From NCBI GenBank assembly GCA_022495995.1, contig JAFEMH010000336.1, positions 773,001 through 837,000 on the forward strand: a stretch of DNA of 64,000 bases, read 5' to 3'. The notes under the pieces are model-generated. The model searched no databases. It worked only from the letters and a program-made list of their open reading frames with translations, and was not told the DNA's origin. A program made the translations under genes and the position numbers. This DNA is from Adenophora triphylla var. japonica (Eukaryota > Streptophyta > Magnoliopsida > Asterales > Campanulaceae). Shown in pieces: positions 47,801 to 58,640 of the stretch (its first letter is position 1; the number at the start of each line of letters is the position of its first letter).

Positions 47801-50800
47801 TGCTGGAGAAGATATGGGGTGGATTTTGAGGATTATGCAGAAGATGAACAGTAACATTTTTTTTTAAGTCGATAGAAAGGGTGGTTGTTTTTAACACACG
47901 TTAAATTTTTAACAGCGTGAGTTTATTTAATGGGTTGTCTAGGCCATGTAACAATTATTATTTCAAATATTTTCCACGTCGTCACCCGTTAATGAAATTT
48001 AATGTCAACTAACGGGATTGCATTAAATGTAACAAGACCCGAAAGTATATATGATTATGTTGTCATTTTGTAGTACATTATCTTGAGTATAATCAAGGGT
48101 GTAGTACGTTGCATATAGTGGTAATTATTCCATTTCTCCTTATGATCAAGTACGCCGTCTCAAAATTTACTTTATGTTATGGGGGATTATTGGCTCTGGT
48201 ATAACCAAGGTGGCAATATTATTTTCTCATGGAGGAGCTGAACTGTAAATCTACAAATGGAGGGGCGGGGTGGGGTTGGGTCTTGTCAATATGCTTTTTG
48301 TAATACATAACTGCTAAATTTGGAGCACACTAGTAAATGGATGCTGTTGGTGATACTCATTGCCTCTCTGGAATGTGACTATATGCTACACGGTACATGG
48401 ATAACTCAAACTTGTCCCCATTGATATATAGTGAATTTCTTCCCAATCCCTGCGCTGAATGCAGTCTAAGTGGGTCCATTTGATGTCTAGTTTGTGACGA
48501 GGGTAAGTTCCTTGAGTCGAGGGTAAGACGCAAGGCGAGATTGTAGAAACCTCATGGTTTAACGCCGTTCTACTTTCTCTGTAACAGCAATACAAATTTG
48601 AGCACATAAAGTAAATTGAACAATTTAATCTGTCAATTAGGTTTATGGCTGAAAGAATCAGGAGAAAAAGTAAATGTGACCCAAGAATGGGTGCTAAATG
48701 TGAAGGAGGTAGGGTGAAAGAAGAAACAAGATGAAGAAGAAGGCCTAGGAAGAAAGTACTAGAAAGAAGTGGAAATAAGAAGTAGATCCTTGTTTCCTCG
48801 GTGCATCTCTGAAAGAGAGATGCAAAGAAAAACGGAAGTGGCTGATAACAGACTCTAAAACAGTTGGAAGTAGGAAGAAAAACAAGGGAGGATGATAGAC
48901 CATCTGTGGCTGAAGCAAGAACAAAACAAACTAGAAAGAGGACCGTGGAGGGGATTATTGCACTCTTTCTTGGAAGTTATGGATGTCACACGTGGATTGA
49001 GACTTTCTGCTCTCATACAGGGATTTTTCTCATTTAGGAACATTTTCAGTGTACCTCAAGAAACCAATAACGACCTATTAGTTTTCATAGCCTGTGCTGG
49101 TGAAAAGGGGGTCATGTCATTATGTGCATGATTTTTCTGACTCCAGGCATAGTAAGAGAGATTAGGGATGGCAATTTTACTGGGCCCGACCCGAACCCGA
49201 AAATATCCGACCCGTTCGGGTCGGGTTCGGTAGTCATATTTTAAAATCCTTCGGGCTTGGTATTTCAATGGTGCCTGACCCGACCCGACAAAAATTATAG
49301 ACACAAAATCCAGTAAACATAATCATTGACTGAATACTAAATGTAACGAACCTTGCCCATCAGCTGATCGATTCAAAGCAGCAGAAACTTCCTGTCTGAC
49401 AGAACGTTGCAACTCGAGTTGCATATCCATGCAAGCCTCAAGCATCCTCTGCATGTGGCTCATTCCTTGCTGAAGTTTTGCCATATCTGCTCTCAGATCA
49501 TTAATCATCTCCCACTTTATTTGAAGTTATTGACTTTTTTTTTTTTACATGTTGGGTCGGGTTCGGCCATTTCGGGTCGGGTTCGGTTAATATGCTTGAA
49601 AGATCGGGTCGGGCTCAGTTAGGTCGAACCCGACCCGAACCCGACCCATTGCAAATCCCTAAGAGAGATACTCCCTCTATCCAGGAAAGTTTGTCCCACT
49701 TTTTTTGTTGTGAACTTTAGTCAACTTTGACCAATAATTTAGGTTAGTTTTAATTATTCTAATAAAAATCTAAATCTTGTTATTGATAGTATTTATAATA
49801 GCATATCAATAAGAAGTTTTAGATTTACATTAGCATGTTTAAAACTAATCTAAATCATTGCTCAAAGTTGATTCAAGTTAACAACCAAAAAGTGGGACTG
49901 ACTTTGCGGAACAGAGGGAGTATAAGGGATTCTTCTCATTTGGGAATACGTCCAGGATGCCTCAAGGTTCAGATATAGGAAATCTTGTTTTAAGAGCCAG
50001 GCTTCTGTTCAGTGTTCACATGTCATTTTCTGCATGAATGTTGCATGTGGCGGCCAACTATAATAATCTTTTCTTTTGATTTATTTCAATGCTTGTAACC
50101 TGTTGGGTAGAGTTATGTAGTGAGTTTTGTGAACGTGGAAGCTGGTCATCCAATAATTAGTGCTTAATTTCTATTCCTTTTTTCCAATTTGTATTTTCGG
50201 ACAGGAACTCTGGCAAAATATACTGGTGGTCAGGTTTATTACTATCCCAGCTTCCATTCAGCCATTCACAAAGAGAAGTTGAAACATGAGTTGTCCAGAG
50301 ACCTCACTAGAGAGACAGCTTGGGAAGCAGTGATGCGCATAAGATGTGGGAAAGGTTAGTGAGATATTGATAGATTATACACGAAACCTGCAAATATTTG
50401 CCTGTAGTTAGGATTTTGCTAGTGAACTTCTTGATCTTTTTTGGTCATTGGAAGACTAATTATATTTCTTGTTTATTGTATAGGTGTGCGGTTCACATCC
50501 TATCATGGGAACTTTATGCTACGGTCTACTGATTTAATAGCACTTCCGGCTACGGACTGTGACAAAGCTTATGCAATGCAGTTCGCTCTTGAAGAAACAT
50601 TACTCACAAATCAGATTGTATATTTCCAAGTTGCTTTATTGTATCCTTTGATTCGTGCAAAAGAATGCTCTTCTCTTTGGGCATTGAATTATATGCTTGA
50701 CTATATGCGCTTCTTAATATAATTCCGTGCTGTCTCAAACCTCTCACATAGAATATTATATTTCCCCCTTTTTTAGACATTTAATATTTTCAAAGATTAG

Positions 50801-53798
50801 TGAGCTCCAAGGGAGAGTATATAGAATCTCTAGTGAAGCCAATTCTGAAGTTGATGTTGTTAGGTGTAGATTTTCATTCTTAAAGTGCACATTACTCGAG
50901 CCTTGGAGCATCATTAGGTTACCCCATCGCGTTGGAGATCAGGGTTCGATCTAGAAACATATTCTGTGCTTGCAGGTCAAGATTGTCTAAGCCCGTTTTT
51001 TGCTCCCTGATATATCAAGGGCCCTCCAGTCTTCTTTCTTTTGGTAGTCATTTCGAACTCATTCCATTTTTTTTAGATTCGTTCCTTGTTCCTGCGGCTG
51101 AGAAGCCTCAAGCTCTGCTATGAGGGGCAATTAGCTCTATCAATATTCTCTATATAGAAAAAGAAAAGGATCCTTTTCAGCCCCCCGACCGACACAAGTG
51201 GCTTTCCCACATTTGGAAAGTTCAGGGAATGGTGTGGAAGATCCCAAAATCGTGGAAAGTGAAATATTACACCCTCCCCAGACCGCAGTTGCAGGAAAAG
51301 ACTACCTGTTTTTTTACCAGGATATGTTCATTCAGTTATTTTTAATTTATTTTTTGGGTGAGGGGGATATCTTCTGGAATTTTGAGAAATTTAATATCTC
51401 ATTGTGATATGTATATGCTATTACATTTTGGATACATGGACAAGTTTATTGAAAAAGGTTGATTAAACAAAATCACTTAACCATTGAAAGATACACTGCA
51501 TCATCTGGAGAACGGCGTATAAGAGTACATACGGCTGCGGCACCGGTAGTTGCAGATCTAGGAGAGATGTACCGCCAGGCTGATACTGGTGCCATTGTTT
51601 CTTTGCTTGCTAGATTAGGTACCAAGTTTTTATACCCATCGTCTGTTTTTTGTTTGATCATGGCACTTGTTAACTTGGTCCTTGAAATCTTTAGTGATAA
51701 ACTAAAATTCTTGCAGCCGTTGAGAAAACTCTATCCTATAAATTGGAAGAAGCTCGAAACGCTATTCAACTGAGAATTGTCAAAGCCTTGAAAGAGTATC
51801 GAAATCTTTATGCTGTGCAGCATCGTGTGGGAGGCAGGATGATATACCCAGAATCACTGAAATTTTTACCATTGTATGGACTAGCATTATCTAAATCAAT
51901 AGCTCTTCGTGGTGGGTATGGGGATGTGCAGCTTGACGAACGATGTGCAGCTGGATACACTATGATGGCTTTACCTGTTAAAAAGCTAATGAAGCTTCTA
52001 TATCCTAGCTTGACACGGATAGATGAGCATCTGTTAAAGGTAAGTTGTTTCTTCAATTTTGAATACTTCCTTCGTCCCATAAAGATAGTCCCATATTTTT
52101 TAAATAACTTTGATTGAACTTTGACCAATAATTTATTTTAATTTATTTATCCATTATGAAATTCTGAAACTTGTTGTGGATACAGCATTAGAAGTACCTA
52201 TAACTACTTTTAGATTTTCATTAGGATAAATTAATCATCATAAAATTATTGTTCAAAGTTCAATCAAAGTTATCTAAAAAAGTGGGACTATCTTTATTGG
52301 ACAGAGGGAGTATGCGAGTCCTCACAATTAATCTTGTGATTCTCATGAGTGGCCTTGTATCTCTTACTGGCAGACATCTAATCAGACTGACGAGCTCAAT
52401 AATATCTGTAAAAGGCTACCACTGGCTGCAGAAAGCTTAGATTCTAGAGGCCTTTATGTTTATGATGATGGTTTCCGTTTTGTTATATGGTTTGGACGAA
52501 TGCTTTCACCAGATGTTGCCATGAATCTACTTGGCGAAGATTTCGCCACAGACTTTTCAAGGGTAAGTTCCTTTTGTTTCTAACATCTATAGTTCTATAC
52601 ATTATTTCCGACGTATGTTGGAACTGTAATTTGTGTATGCAAACATCCTTATCTTGTCTAAAAAAAAAAAAGAATAATTTGTTTAGCTACCTTTGATATG
52701 ATCACATCTGTTTAGTACATGTGGTCATTCTATGGAATGACACTGCTCTATGGTTGGTGGCGTCACTGTTGAAATTATTTTCCTTAAATCTGGTTTGATA
52801 CGTCTCCCTCAGTACCAAATTGAATGTCCTTTTCTGTCCCAAAATGAATGACATTTTGAAATTTCTTCAAATAACTGTCCCTAGATTTTATTTTTTTTCA
52901 ATTTTTTCATAGTTTATTATATTTTAGCAACACTAAAAGTTTGAATGTGGAAAGCTAGAATATTTATAATTTTTTTTCTATTAAAAATTAACTTTTTCAA
53001 AATGACCCTTAAATTCCAAATGGACAATCATTTAGGGACGGAGGGAGTACAAAAAATAAAAGGGTAGCAAATATGTTATCACAGACTGTTATTTCTTCCC
53101 AAGGGTTTGAAGCATGTGAATATTTTTGATAGGTTGAGATTTATTGTTTACATTAGAATACCTAGGAAGTGTTATCCTGGACAGATACCACATGTCCATG
53201 TATTATCACTTTTAAGGGGGAAAGGTTTCTTACAATATGCAATGCCCATCTATAATTATGGTAGCATGTTTACAGTAGATCATCAAGTATGCAGTTCAAC
53301 CGATTCTCTCTATTTTCAAATTAGTTAAAGTGCCTTAGAAATTGAACATGGGAGACACGTAAAGCATAGCCTACACTTTTAATTCTCAATTACAATGAAA
53401 GTTTCTTCTACTATCTGCGTTACTTTTTCTTTAATTTGACTTAATTTTCATTGTTGTTCTGCGTCATGTTCCTTTGAGTCGCATGTTTGCTTCAGCCATT
53501 TCTTTATTTTCCTTCTCTCTGGCGTTTCATTTATGATTTTTATTATTATTTATTTTCCTTCAAAAACCAGGTTATCCTAAATGAGCGTGACAGCGAAATG
53601 TCAAGAAAGCTGATGGCTTTAGTGAAGAAATTTAGAGAAAATGATCCATCATATTATCAGCTATGCCATCTTGTAAGACAAGGTGAACAACCCCGTGAAG
53701 GCTTCTTTCTACTGGCAAACTTAGTTGAGGATCAGGTTGGTGGTATGAATGGTTATACTGACTGGATCATGCAAATACACCGCCAAGTTCAGCAATAA
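35853..53798 (+). CDS. SEC24A: COPII coat cargo adaptor SEC24A
   Basis: Twelve coding exons: 35853-36935, 37043-37181, 40236-40426, 45642-45749, 45844-46047, 46261-46492, 50205-50354, 50484-50640, 51491-51618, 51717-52039, 52374-52562, 53571-53798. They join in frame to 1,043 codons, near the 1,038 of Arabidopsis SEC24A. Sec24 pairs with Sec23 on the ER membrane and picks cargo for COPII vesicles. Residues 1-330 are a Pro/Ser-rich tail starting M-G-T-E-N. The zinc finger has Cys377, 380, 399 and 402. The trunk domain follows (Y-F-F-L-I-D-V-S-I), then beta-sandwich, helical and gelsolin-like parts, ending R-Q-V-Q-Q. No stop or frameshift was found. All introns are GT-AG except 45750-45843 (GC-AG). 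Upstream in-frame codons before 35853 lack an ATG, fixing the start. Confidence 0.93.
38187..38230. repeat. Short inverted repeat in a SEC24A intron
   Basis: TTTTTGGTATCACAATTT is followed after 7 bp by its near-perfect complement. It may be a tiny foldback relic. Confidence 0.7.
38310..38480 (+). repeat. Au-type SINE in a SEC24A intron
   Basis: The order CTCCATTGTGACCCTGAGGT, GGTAAGAGCGCATACGTTAG, ACCCTCAGGCC, ATAGCAGGAACCTTGG and a T-rich 3' end is that of the plant Au SINE family (recognised from memory). The box B is mutated, so it is an old copy. Confidence 0.75.
39702..39931. mobile_element. Stowaway-like MITE in a SEC24A intron
   Basis: Ends CTCCCTCCGTCCCACTACAA and TTGTAGTGGGACGGAGGGAG are inverted repeats, with TA flanks. 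The interior has GAGTATGAAAAGTGAGGTAA wording. Confidence 0.9.
41781..42360 (-). repeat. 3' LTR of the TR-GAG element
   Basis: 580 bp. TATA-like TATAAATA on the minus strand at 41986-41993. Three CG-rich near-palindromes at 42152-42237; the fourth site is altered to CAAGGCCGCCTCA. Confidence 0.88.
42152..42237 (-). promoter_or_regulatory. CG-rich near-palindromes in the TR-GAG LTR (plus-strand TGGGCGGTCGCCCA)
   Basis: TGGGCGGTCGCCCA at 42152-42165, a variant with CACCCA at 42174-42187 and one starting CGGGCG at 42224-42237. They lie about 160 bp upstream of the TATA-like box in the transcribed direction. The 14-mer is the exact reverse complement of the one in the unrelated Gypsy LTRs. Confidence 0.5.
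42570..43938 (-). pseudogene. gag-protease gene of the TR-GAG element
   Basis: ATG at 43938 opens about 200 residues of Copia gag ([13 protein letters not shown] near the start, L-P-E-S-W-D later), ending at 43282 in this frame. In other frames follow a zinc knuckle [14 protein letters not shown] (about 43295-43253) and a protease site W-V-L-D-S-G-S (about 43160-43140), then [18 protein letters not shown]. Frameshifts separate them. The gag part is undamaged, so a shell protein could be made. Nothing recognisable follows the protease region. Confidence 0.8.
43992..44572 (-). repeat. 5' LTR of the TR-GAG element
   Basis: 581 bp. Four CG-rich near-palindromes lie at 44363-44376, 44385-44398 (CACCCA variant), 44435-44448 and 44458-44471. 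Confidence 0.88.
45750..45843 (+). other. GC-AG intron in SEC24A
   Basis: The exon ends AATATGAAG and the intron begins GCAAGT, ending TTTTGCCAG. The frame F-Y-N-M-K/S-S-L-T-Q-P matches SEC24A across the join only if the GC donor is used. GC donors form a small minority of plant introns; here the rest of the donor is a strong match. Confidence 0.85.
46836..48130. mobile_element. 1.3-kb element with inverted ends in a SEC24A intron
   Basis: ATATGCAACGTACTTTC near the left end and GTAGTACGTTGCATATAG near the right end are inverted. Further inside, stretches around TTAACGGAGACC (about 46950) and ATTAACGGG-like wording (about 47990) also pair loosely. The middle has ACCACCACCCACC repeats and a short open frame on each strand without relatives. 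Superfamily and target duplication are unclear; a Mutator-like or foldback origin is possible. Confidence 0.5.
48131..49154. other. SEC24A intron DNA, nothing recognised
   Basis: Part of the 3.7-kb intron 46493-50204. No coding exon, element ends or RNA gene were seen. Confidence 0.5.
49163..49661. mobile_element. hAT MITE with captured coding piece
   Basis: Ends TAGGGATGGCAATTT and ATTGCAAATCCCTA are inverted. A perfect 8-bp duplication AGAGAGAT flanks it (49155-49162, 49662-49669). Both arms repeat CCCGACCCGAAC and its complement. The centre is an unrelated coding-like segment (49323-49508). Confidence 0.9.
49323..49508 (-). pseudogene. Captured coiled-coil exon, possibly from a RING-type E3 ligase gene
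   Basis: Minus strand gives 61 residues: [20 protein letters not shown], then [22 protein letters not shown]. It is a regular amphipathic coiled coil. From memory it resembles the helix before the C-terminal RING in plant neuralized-like ubiquitin ligases (At5g04460 type). No RING follows. Its clean reading contrasts with the simple-repeat arms, so it was picked up from a host gene. The family call is uncertain. Confidence 0.45.
49671..49920. mobile_element. Stowaway-like MITE in a SEC24A intron
   Basis: CTCCCTCTATCC at the left and CAGAGGGAG at the right, TA flanks. It directly abuts the target duplication of the hAT MITE. Confidence 0.8.
52066..52310. mobile_element. Stowaway-like MITE in a SEC24A intron
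   Basis: CTTCCTTCGTCCCATAAAGA left and TCTTTATTGGACAGAGGGAG right, TA flanks. It fills most of the 334-bp intron 52040-52373, leaving about 26 bp before and 63 bp after it. Confidence 0.85.
52801..53047. mobile_element. Stowaway-like MITE in a SEC24A intron
   Basis: The right end ATTTAGGGACGGAGGGAG is typical. The left end (CGTCTCCCTCAGTACC) has diverged but pairs with it. TA flanks on both sides. Confidence 0.7.
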
Positions 53799-54650
53799 TA
53801 TCCAGGTAACTTCCTGATGTTTTAATAATTTTAAATTGTAAGATAACTCTAGGTTTTTTTTTTTTTTTCTGTCAGAATTTAAGATAAGAAAATGACAGTT
53901 GAGTCTCTTTAAGTATATACTCCCTCCATCCCAATATGAATGTCCAAATTTAATGTTGAGGGCCATTTAAGAAAGTTTAGATTTAAGCATTCTAGTAGAA
54001 TAACTGAATAAGTACATAAAACCCCTAATAATGATCTCACGATATTGCATTATGAGTCCAAGTGTGTATTAGAACTTGCTGTTTAAAGATGGATGATTTA
54101 GTAACTTGTAAAAAATTGGACATCCAGTTTGGGACAAATATTTTGAAAAAATAGGCCTTCATTTTGGGACGGAGAGAGTACTACTTTCGTATAATATGCC
54201 GATGAATGTACTACTACTGCTATCCCATAAAAATGTTTTAACCAAAGTTGGTAGCCACGCAGGATTCAACACATTTTACCCAGTTTTCTCCATTGCTGCG
54301 ATCAAATGCTTCAACTTCCGTTTCTTGGGATCAGTTAATTGTTTCGTGGCAATATAACAACTCTTTGCCTGTGGAGTTCTTATAGAGTAGTTGAAGGTAG
54401 AATGGATTGCGAAACTTGTAGGGGCAGGAAGATATGTTGCAGGCAGCCAAAGGGTGAAGTTAAAGTAGATGGTGTCTTTTTTAAGTTTTTTTGCTGCAAG
54501 GCAATTTTTTAGACGATTTGTTTCCATTTTTCCTAAAAATTTTGTTTCTAATTTGGTTTACGGACACTTATTCGGTTGTTGTATACATAGCTGTGTTTTT
54601 GGGTCTGTGCCCTTAATTACCAATTTCGCTTCGAAGTGAGTATTTATTTG
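53799..54650 (+). other. SEC24A: Probable SEC24A 3'-UTR, with a MITE
   Basis: Eight bases after the stop, CAG/GTAACT could be the donor of a 3'-UTR intron. A Stowaway-like MITE lies at 53920-54178. The stretch 54250-54600 is less AT-rich and might hold the terminal exon. No clear polyadenylation signal was fixed. Confidence 0.35.
53920..54178. mobile_element. Stowaway-like MITE just downstream of the SEC24A stop
   Basis: CTCCCTCCATCCCAATATGA left, TTCATTTTGGGACGGAGAGAG-type right end, TA flanks. Confidence 0.85.
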
Positions 54651-55390
54651 AAAGAAAATTTATCCTCAAGTCAGTATTATAATTGATTCAGTAGCGTAGA
54701 TAATAATACTTGTGTAAATTTGTCAAGCCAAATATGTGTTGGTGCTTTTAAGTTTCACTATATATGCTATCTTGCTTATTTATTCGCATAACCGTTAGAT
54801 TATCAGCGGTACACAACGTGGTGATTGGTACTGTTGCTAATTAACCAAACATTAACCCACTCCCTTGTGTTTAGATTCCCCGTCCATACATTTCTTGACA
54901 CGTGGTAATCTCTACAATCAAGAAAATTGTCTGCAATTCTCTCTCTCTCGTTTTTTTTTTTTTTTTTTGTTTTTTCCTCTTTCCCTCGCCCTTTCTCCTC
55001 TCAATCCCTATGTTTTCCCTCTCTTTTATTCAAAAGTACAAGTAAATTACTAGTAATATTAGGTGGAAAGAGAAACAACCCCAAATGATATTCAAGTATT
55101 TCACATACTGAAGACTTGTTTTACCTCTTCATAGAAGAAGAGAATTTAAAATTAAGTTCGTTTAGGGCTTCTCAACTAATACCATTGTTATCCTAAAATG
55201 AATATTAATATTTAACTTTTATTAAAGATAAAAATGGACATTTATTTCGAGCTTAAACGGTGATAATATAACAAGATAAAAATGAACCAATTTTAGTCAA
55301 TAATGAAATTTTTTTGACCCCCCCCCCTTCACCCACAATATCGATCACAAGAAGATTCCAATTTCACATCAAATCCAAAAAGAAAAAGAG
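54651..55390. other. Intergenic, no gene seen
   Basis: AT-rich with a CT run and a T run (54938-54970) and a C run (55320-55328). Nothing else recognised. Confidence 0.5.
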
Positions 55391-55691
55391 ACATTTACAA
55401 AAAACTATTTTAGAAATATGAAAATTACAAAAAAAAAGCACAAAAGTTCGAAATTAAAAAAAAAAAAAAAAGGTTTTTTTTTTATCGGTTTTGGTCAAAC
55501 AACTGATAATTCCAGTTATCACTTTGTTTACAACTGATAACTGAAATTATCAGTTGTTTGAAGCACAAATTAAATTATCAGTTGTTCGACCAAAACTGAT
55601 TAAAAAAACAAAAAAAAAAGTAGTTTTTTTTTTTTTTTTTTGTAATTTCTCATCTTACATGTTTTTTTTTTTTCGTAAATGTCATCTTTTT
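55391..55691. mobile_element. MITE with long inverted arms
   Basis: GACATTTAC near the left end and GTAAATGTC at the right are inverted. Inside, GGTTTTGGTCAAACAACTGA (about 55483) pairs with TCAGTTGTTCGACCAAAACT (about 55578), and ACTGATAA units repeat between. Poly-A and poly-T runs separate the arms. Superfamily unknown. Confidence 0.65.
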
Positions 55692-56143
55692 TAGTGAGTT
55701 TTTTGTAATAAGCCCTTACCCAAAAGAAAAATGTAATTTTTCACATAACTCATTTAAATCCAAGTTGAATTGATCAAGGAGGAAAAAAAAGATCCTGCCA
55801 AACCTTTCTCAATTTTCCTTGCATGCATTATTATGAGCTATGCTTATTTTGAAAGCTTGTAGTAAGAATTTGGAACCACTTCCCTTTAGCACAAATTCAT
55901 ATTGGAGAATGTACATATCTATGTATTGTTGGTACATAGGGTTTCCTTTTATCCATTCTTTCTTTCTTGTTTGCTCATGAGCCATGAGCAGGTGAAGATG
56001 CCACATGATCTCTGATCTCTCCTCGAATTTAATTAAAAAAAGAAAGGTAAGATCATGCTGGCAGCTTCAACTGCTCCTAGTTCACGATAAGCTAATTATC
56101 CAAGAAATCGTGAAGCTGAATGTCCTCGGAAAAAAAGAACGGG

Positions 56144-56192
<49 letters not shown>

Positions 56193-56930
56193 TTGGATGG
56201 CTTGTATAAGGTGGTGATAGAGAGTGCGTGGCTATAGATATGGAAGAGAGGAAGAAGGAGAAGAAGAGAGCATGTCTCCATGTTAGTGGTAGTAGTACAA
56301 TAATATAGCTACCTATATATATTTGATTAATTAGGTGGTTATATTCCCTCCGGAAATATAGTTGTTAGTTTGAATGAATTGTTAGCAATAATTATATTAT
56401 TTTTAATTATTTTAATGAACAATTTAAAATTTAATTTTAATATACCATTATAAATAATATCAATAATTTTTTTTTAAAATATTTATAAAAATAATTAAAA
56501 AACATAAATTCATTTGAAATAATAATTTAAAAAATTGGGACAATACGTTTGTTGGTAGAGAATAGAGATTAGATTAATTAAGTTAATTGATTTGAGTAAA
56601 ATAAGGGAAATTAATAAAGGGAGTGGTCCATCCAAAGTGAAGACAAGTTGAATATTGTCACACCACGCCTCCACATTCCCATGCAGACAAAACCTATTGT
56701 GTAGTTTCATTTTCTACATTTTCCCTTTATTGACTTTACTTTTGGGACCTCCTTCATCTTTTCCTTTTCCTTTTCCTTATTTTTTTTTTTTTTGCTATTT
56801 TTATACTCCCCCATGCCATACCAATACCACGTGAGTGGAGACTTATTTTCTATTTCGTACGTTCCATGTGAGTGGAGACGGCTAAAAATGACAAAGTTTT
56901 TACAATATTACTCTCACTCAGTGCCTGTTT
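55692..56930. other. Intergenic, with a GA microsatellite
   Basis: A GA run occupies about 56147-56190. No gene or RNA was recognised. The peptides encoded around the GA run are low complexity only. Confidence 0.55.
56147..56190. repeat. GA dinucleotide microsatellite
   Basis: About 22 uninterrupted GA units. Confidence 0.9.
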
Positions 56931-56933
56931 GAT

Positions 56934-57628
56934 AAAACTGAAAATTAAGCTCTGAAAATGTAGAGATGAAAAATATAGAGCTAAAATTATTAAGTTGCTG
57001 AATTTTAAGAGTTTAGTTTGTTTGGTAATGGCAAACCACTTATATCTGAATTTATTTAAAGTTTGAACTTAACATTCAAAAAATTATTTGAATAATCTTA
57101 ATGAGTGTATAATAATATAAAGTCTTCAACATATACGTCACTATTATTATAATTAGATTATATTTTATAATATTTAAATATTTTTATTAGTACTTTCTTT
57201 AACCCATAATAAAATTTATCTTGTTAATTATTTTGATAAATTTGTCTAAAAAATGAAAAAAAAATTTATTAATTATGATACTCTATCAAAATATTATTAA
57301 TATCACTAGTTTAATATAAATAAAATTACATTTTAATACTAGATTAAATATAATTTATATGAAAATTTAAAATATTTCAACAAAAGAAAGTATCATTTAA
57401 TATATAAATAAAATAGTTGATGGATGGATTTGAATTAATTTCATTTTTAACTCTTTCTTTCTCCCTCTTAATTGCTTAAGCTACTCATTTCCAACTTAAA
57501 ATTAATAGTCTTTTTTAAGATAATCTTAATTAATTAAGTGATTGCAATTTACCTTACCAAATATGCTTAACTTTTTAATCTCTTAAATATTTCAAATTAA
57601 GAATTTAATTGGGTTACCAAACAAGCCC
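56934..57628. mobile_element. AT-rich MITE with TGTTTG ends
   Basis: Left end AGTGCCTGTTTGATAA and right end TTACCAAACAAGCCCT are inverted. The interior is AT-rich without coding potential. A clean target duplication was not found, so class (Tourist or hAT) is open. Confidence 0.55.
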
Positions 57629-58206
57629 TCATTCTCTCTCCTATTTTACTTTTATATTCACAATATCAATCAACTTACACTCATTCTCTCTCCTATTTTA
57701 TTTTTCATACTCACAAACACTTCCTTACACTAATTTTTTCTCCTACTATTTCTTAATTTTTGTGTTTACTTTTTTGGTGTCCACTTAGTGTGTGTGTGTG
57801 TGTGTGATTGTGGGAGTATGTGTATGTATGCAGGGACGTAGCCAAAAATTGAGGATAAAACTTTTACTAACTTCCACATATTGTCACAAATTGTCACAAA
57901 TGTACTTTGTAAATATATAGTGCATGTAAACATTATAGTGTGGAAACAAAAAGTGAGAGCAAAGCGAAACAAAAAGTGAGAGCAAAGCATTTGAGAGATC
58001 ATGGGGTGTCTGTGGGTGGTGGGGTGGGGGTGGGGGGACAATTGATACAACTTCAATTGCATTTACTTTTTGTAAAAAAAAGGAAAGATATATTCCCCTA
58101 AATATTTGATGTAAGAAAATTATAATAACTCGTAAAAATTATAATATCTCGATGTAAGAAAATTATAATATCTCGCGAGTGCAAGAGATATCGTCAAATC
58201 AATATA
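57629..58206. other. Intergenic, no gene
   Basis: A GT run at about 57787-57806 and the duplicated stretch AACAAAAAGTGAGAGCAAAG (about 57946 and 57969). Nothing else. Confidence 0.5.
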
Positions 58207-58437
58207 TAGAAGACCAGGGCCGGCCCAAGGGGGGGGGTCAGTGAGGGCAATCGCCCGGGGCCCTTAGTGGTAAGGGGCCCATTTTTAAGTAGGCTATAGT
58301 GTATATAGTATGCATATGTTTTTTATAATTATAATAAATATTTAAAAAAGACCCACATTCATTTTTTAAAAAAAACCCACATTCAATTTTTAAAATAGGC
58401 CCACTTTCGATTTTTAAAAAAAAAATATATTCTTTTG

Positions 58438-58640
58438 CAATGTTCTAAAAAGCGCTAGGCGGATGCTAGGCGGCGGAGCCGGGCCTAGCGCCTAGCGCCT
58501 AGGCGGGGACTAGTCGGGGACTAATCGGGATTAGTCGGGATTAGTCAGGACCTAGGCGGGACTTAGAACTAGGCGTTGGAGAGGGGCCTAGCGCCTAGGC
58601 GGGGCCTAGGCGCCCTTAGGCGGGGTCTTTTAGAACAGAG
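58438..58640. mobile_element. hAT MITE nested in the hAT element
   Basis: TGTTCTAAAA left and TTTTAGAACA right are inverted, and an 8-bp duplication TTCTTTTG flanks it (58430-58437, 58641-58648). The GC-rich interior repeats GCGCCTAGGCGG in both directions. Confidence 0.8.

Noticed and set aside
50840..51120. Possible SINE or exon in the SEC24A intron 50641-51490
   Set aside because: GGGTTCGATCT resembles a box B, but no other SINE part is recognisable and SEC24A joins correctly without an exon here.
56005..56281. Short frames with Glu-Arg or Ser-Leu repeats
   Set aside because: Translation of the GA microsatellite.
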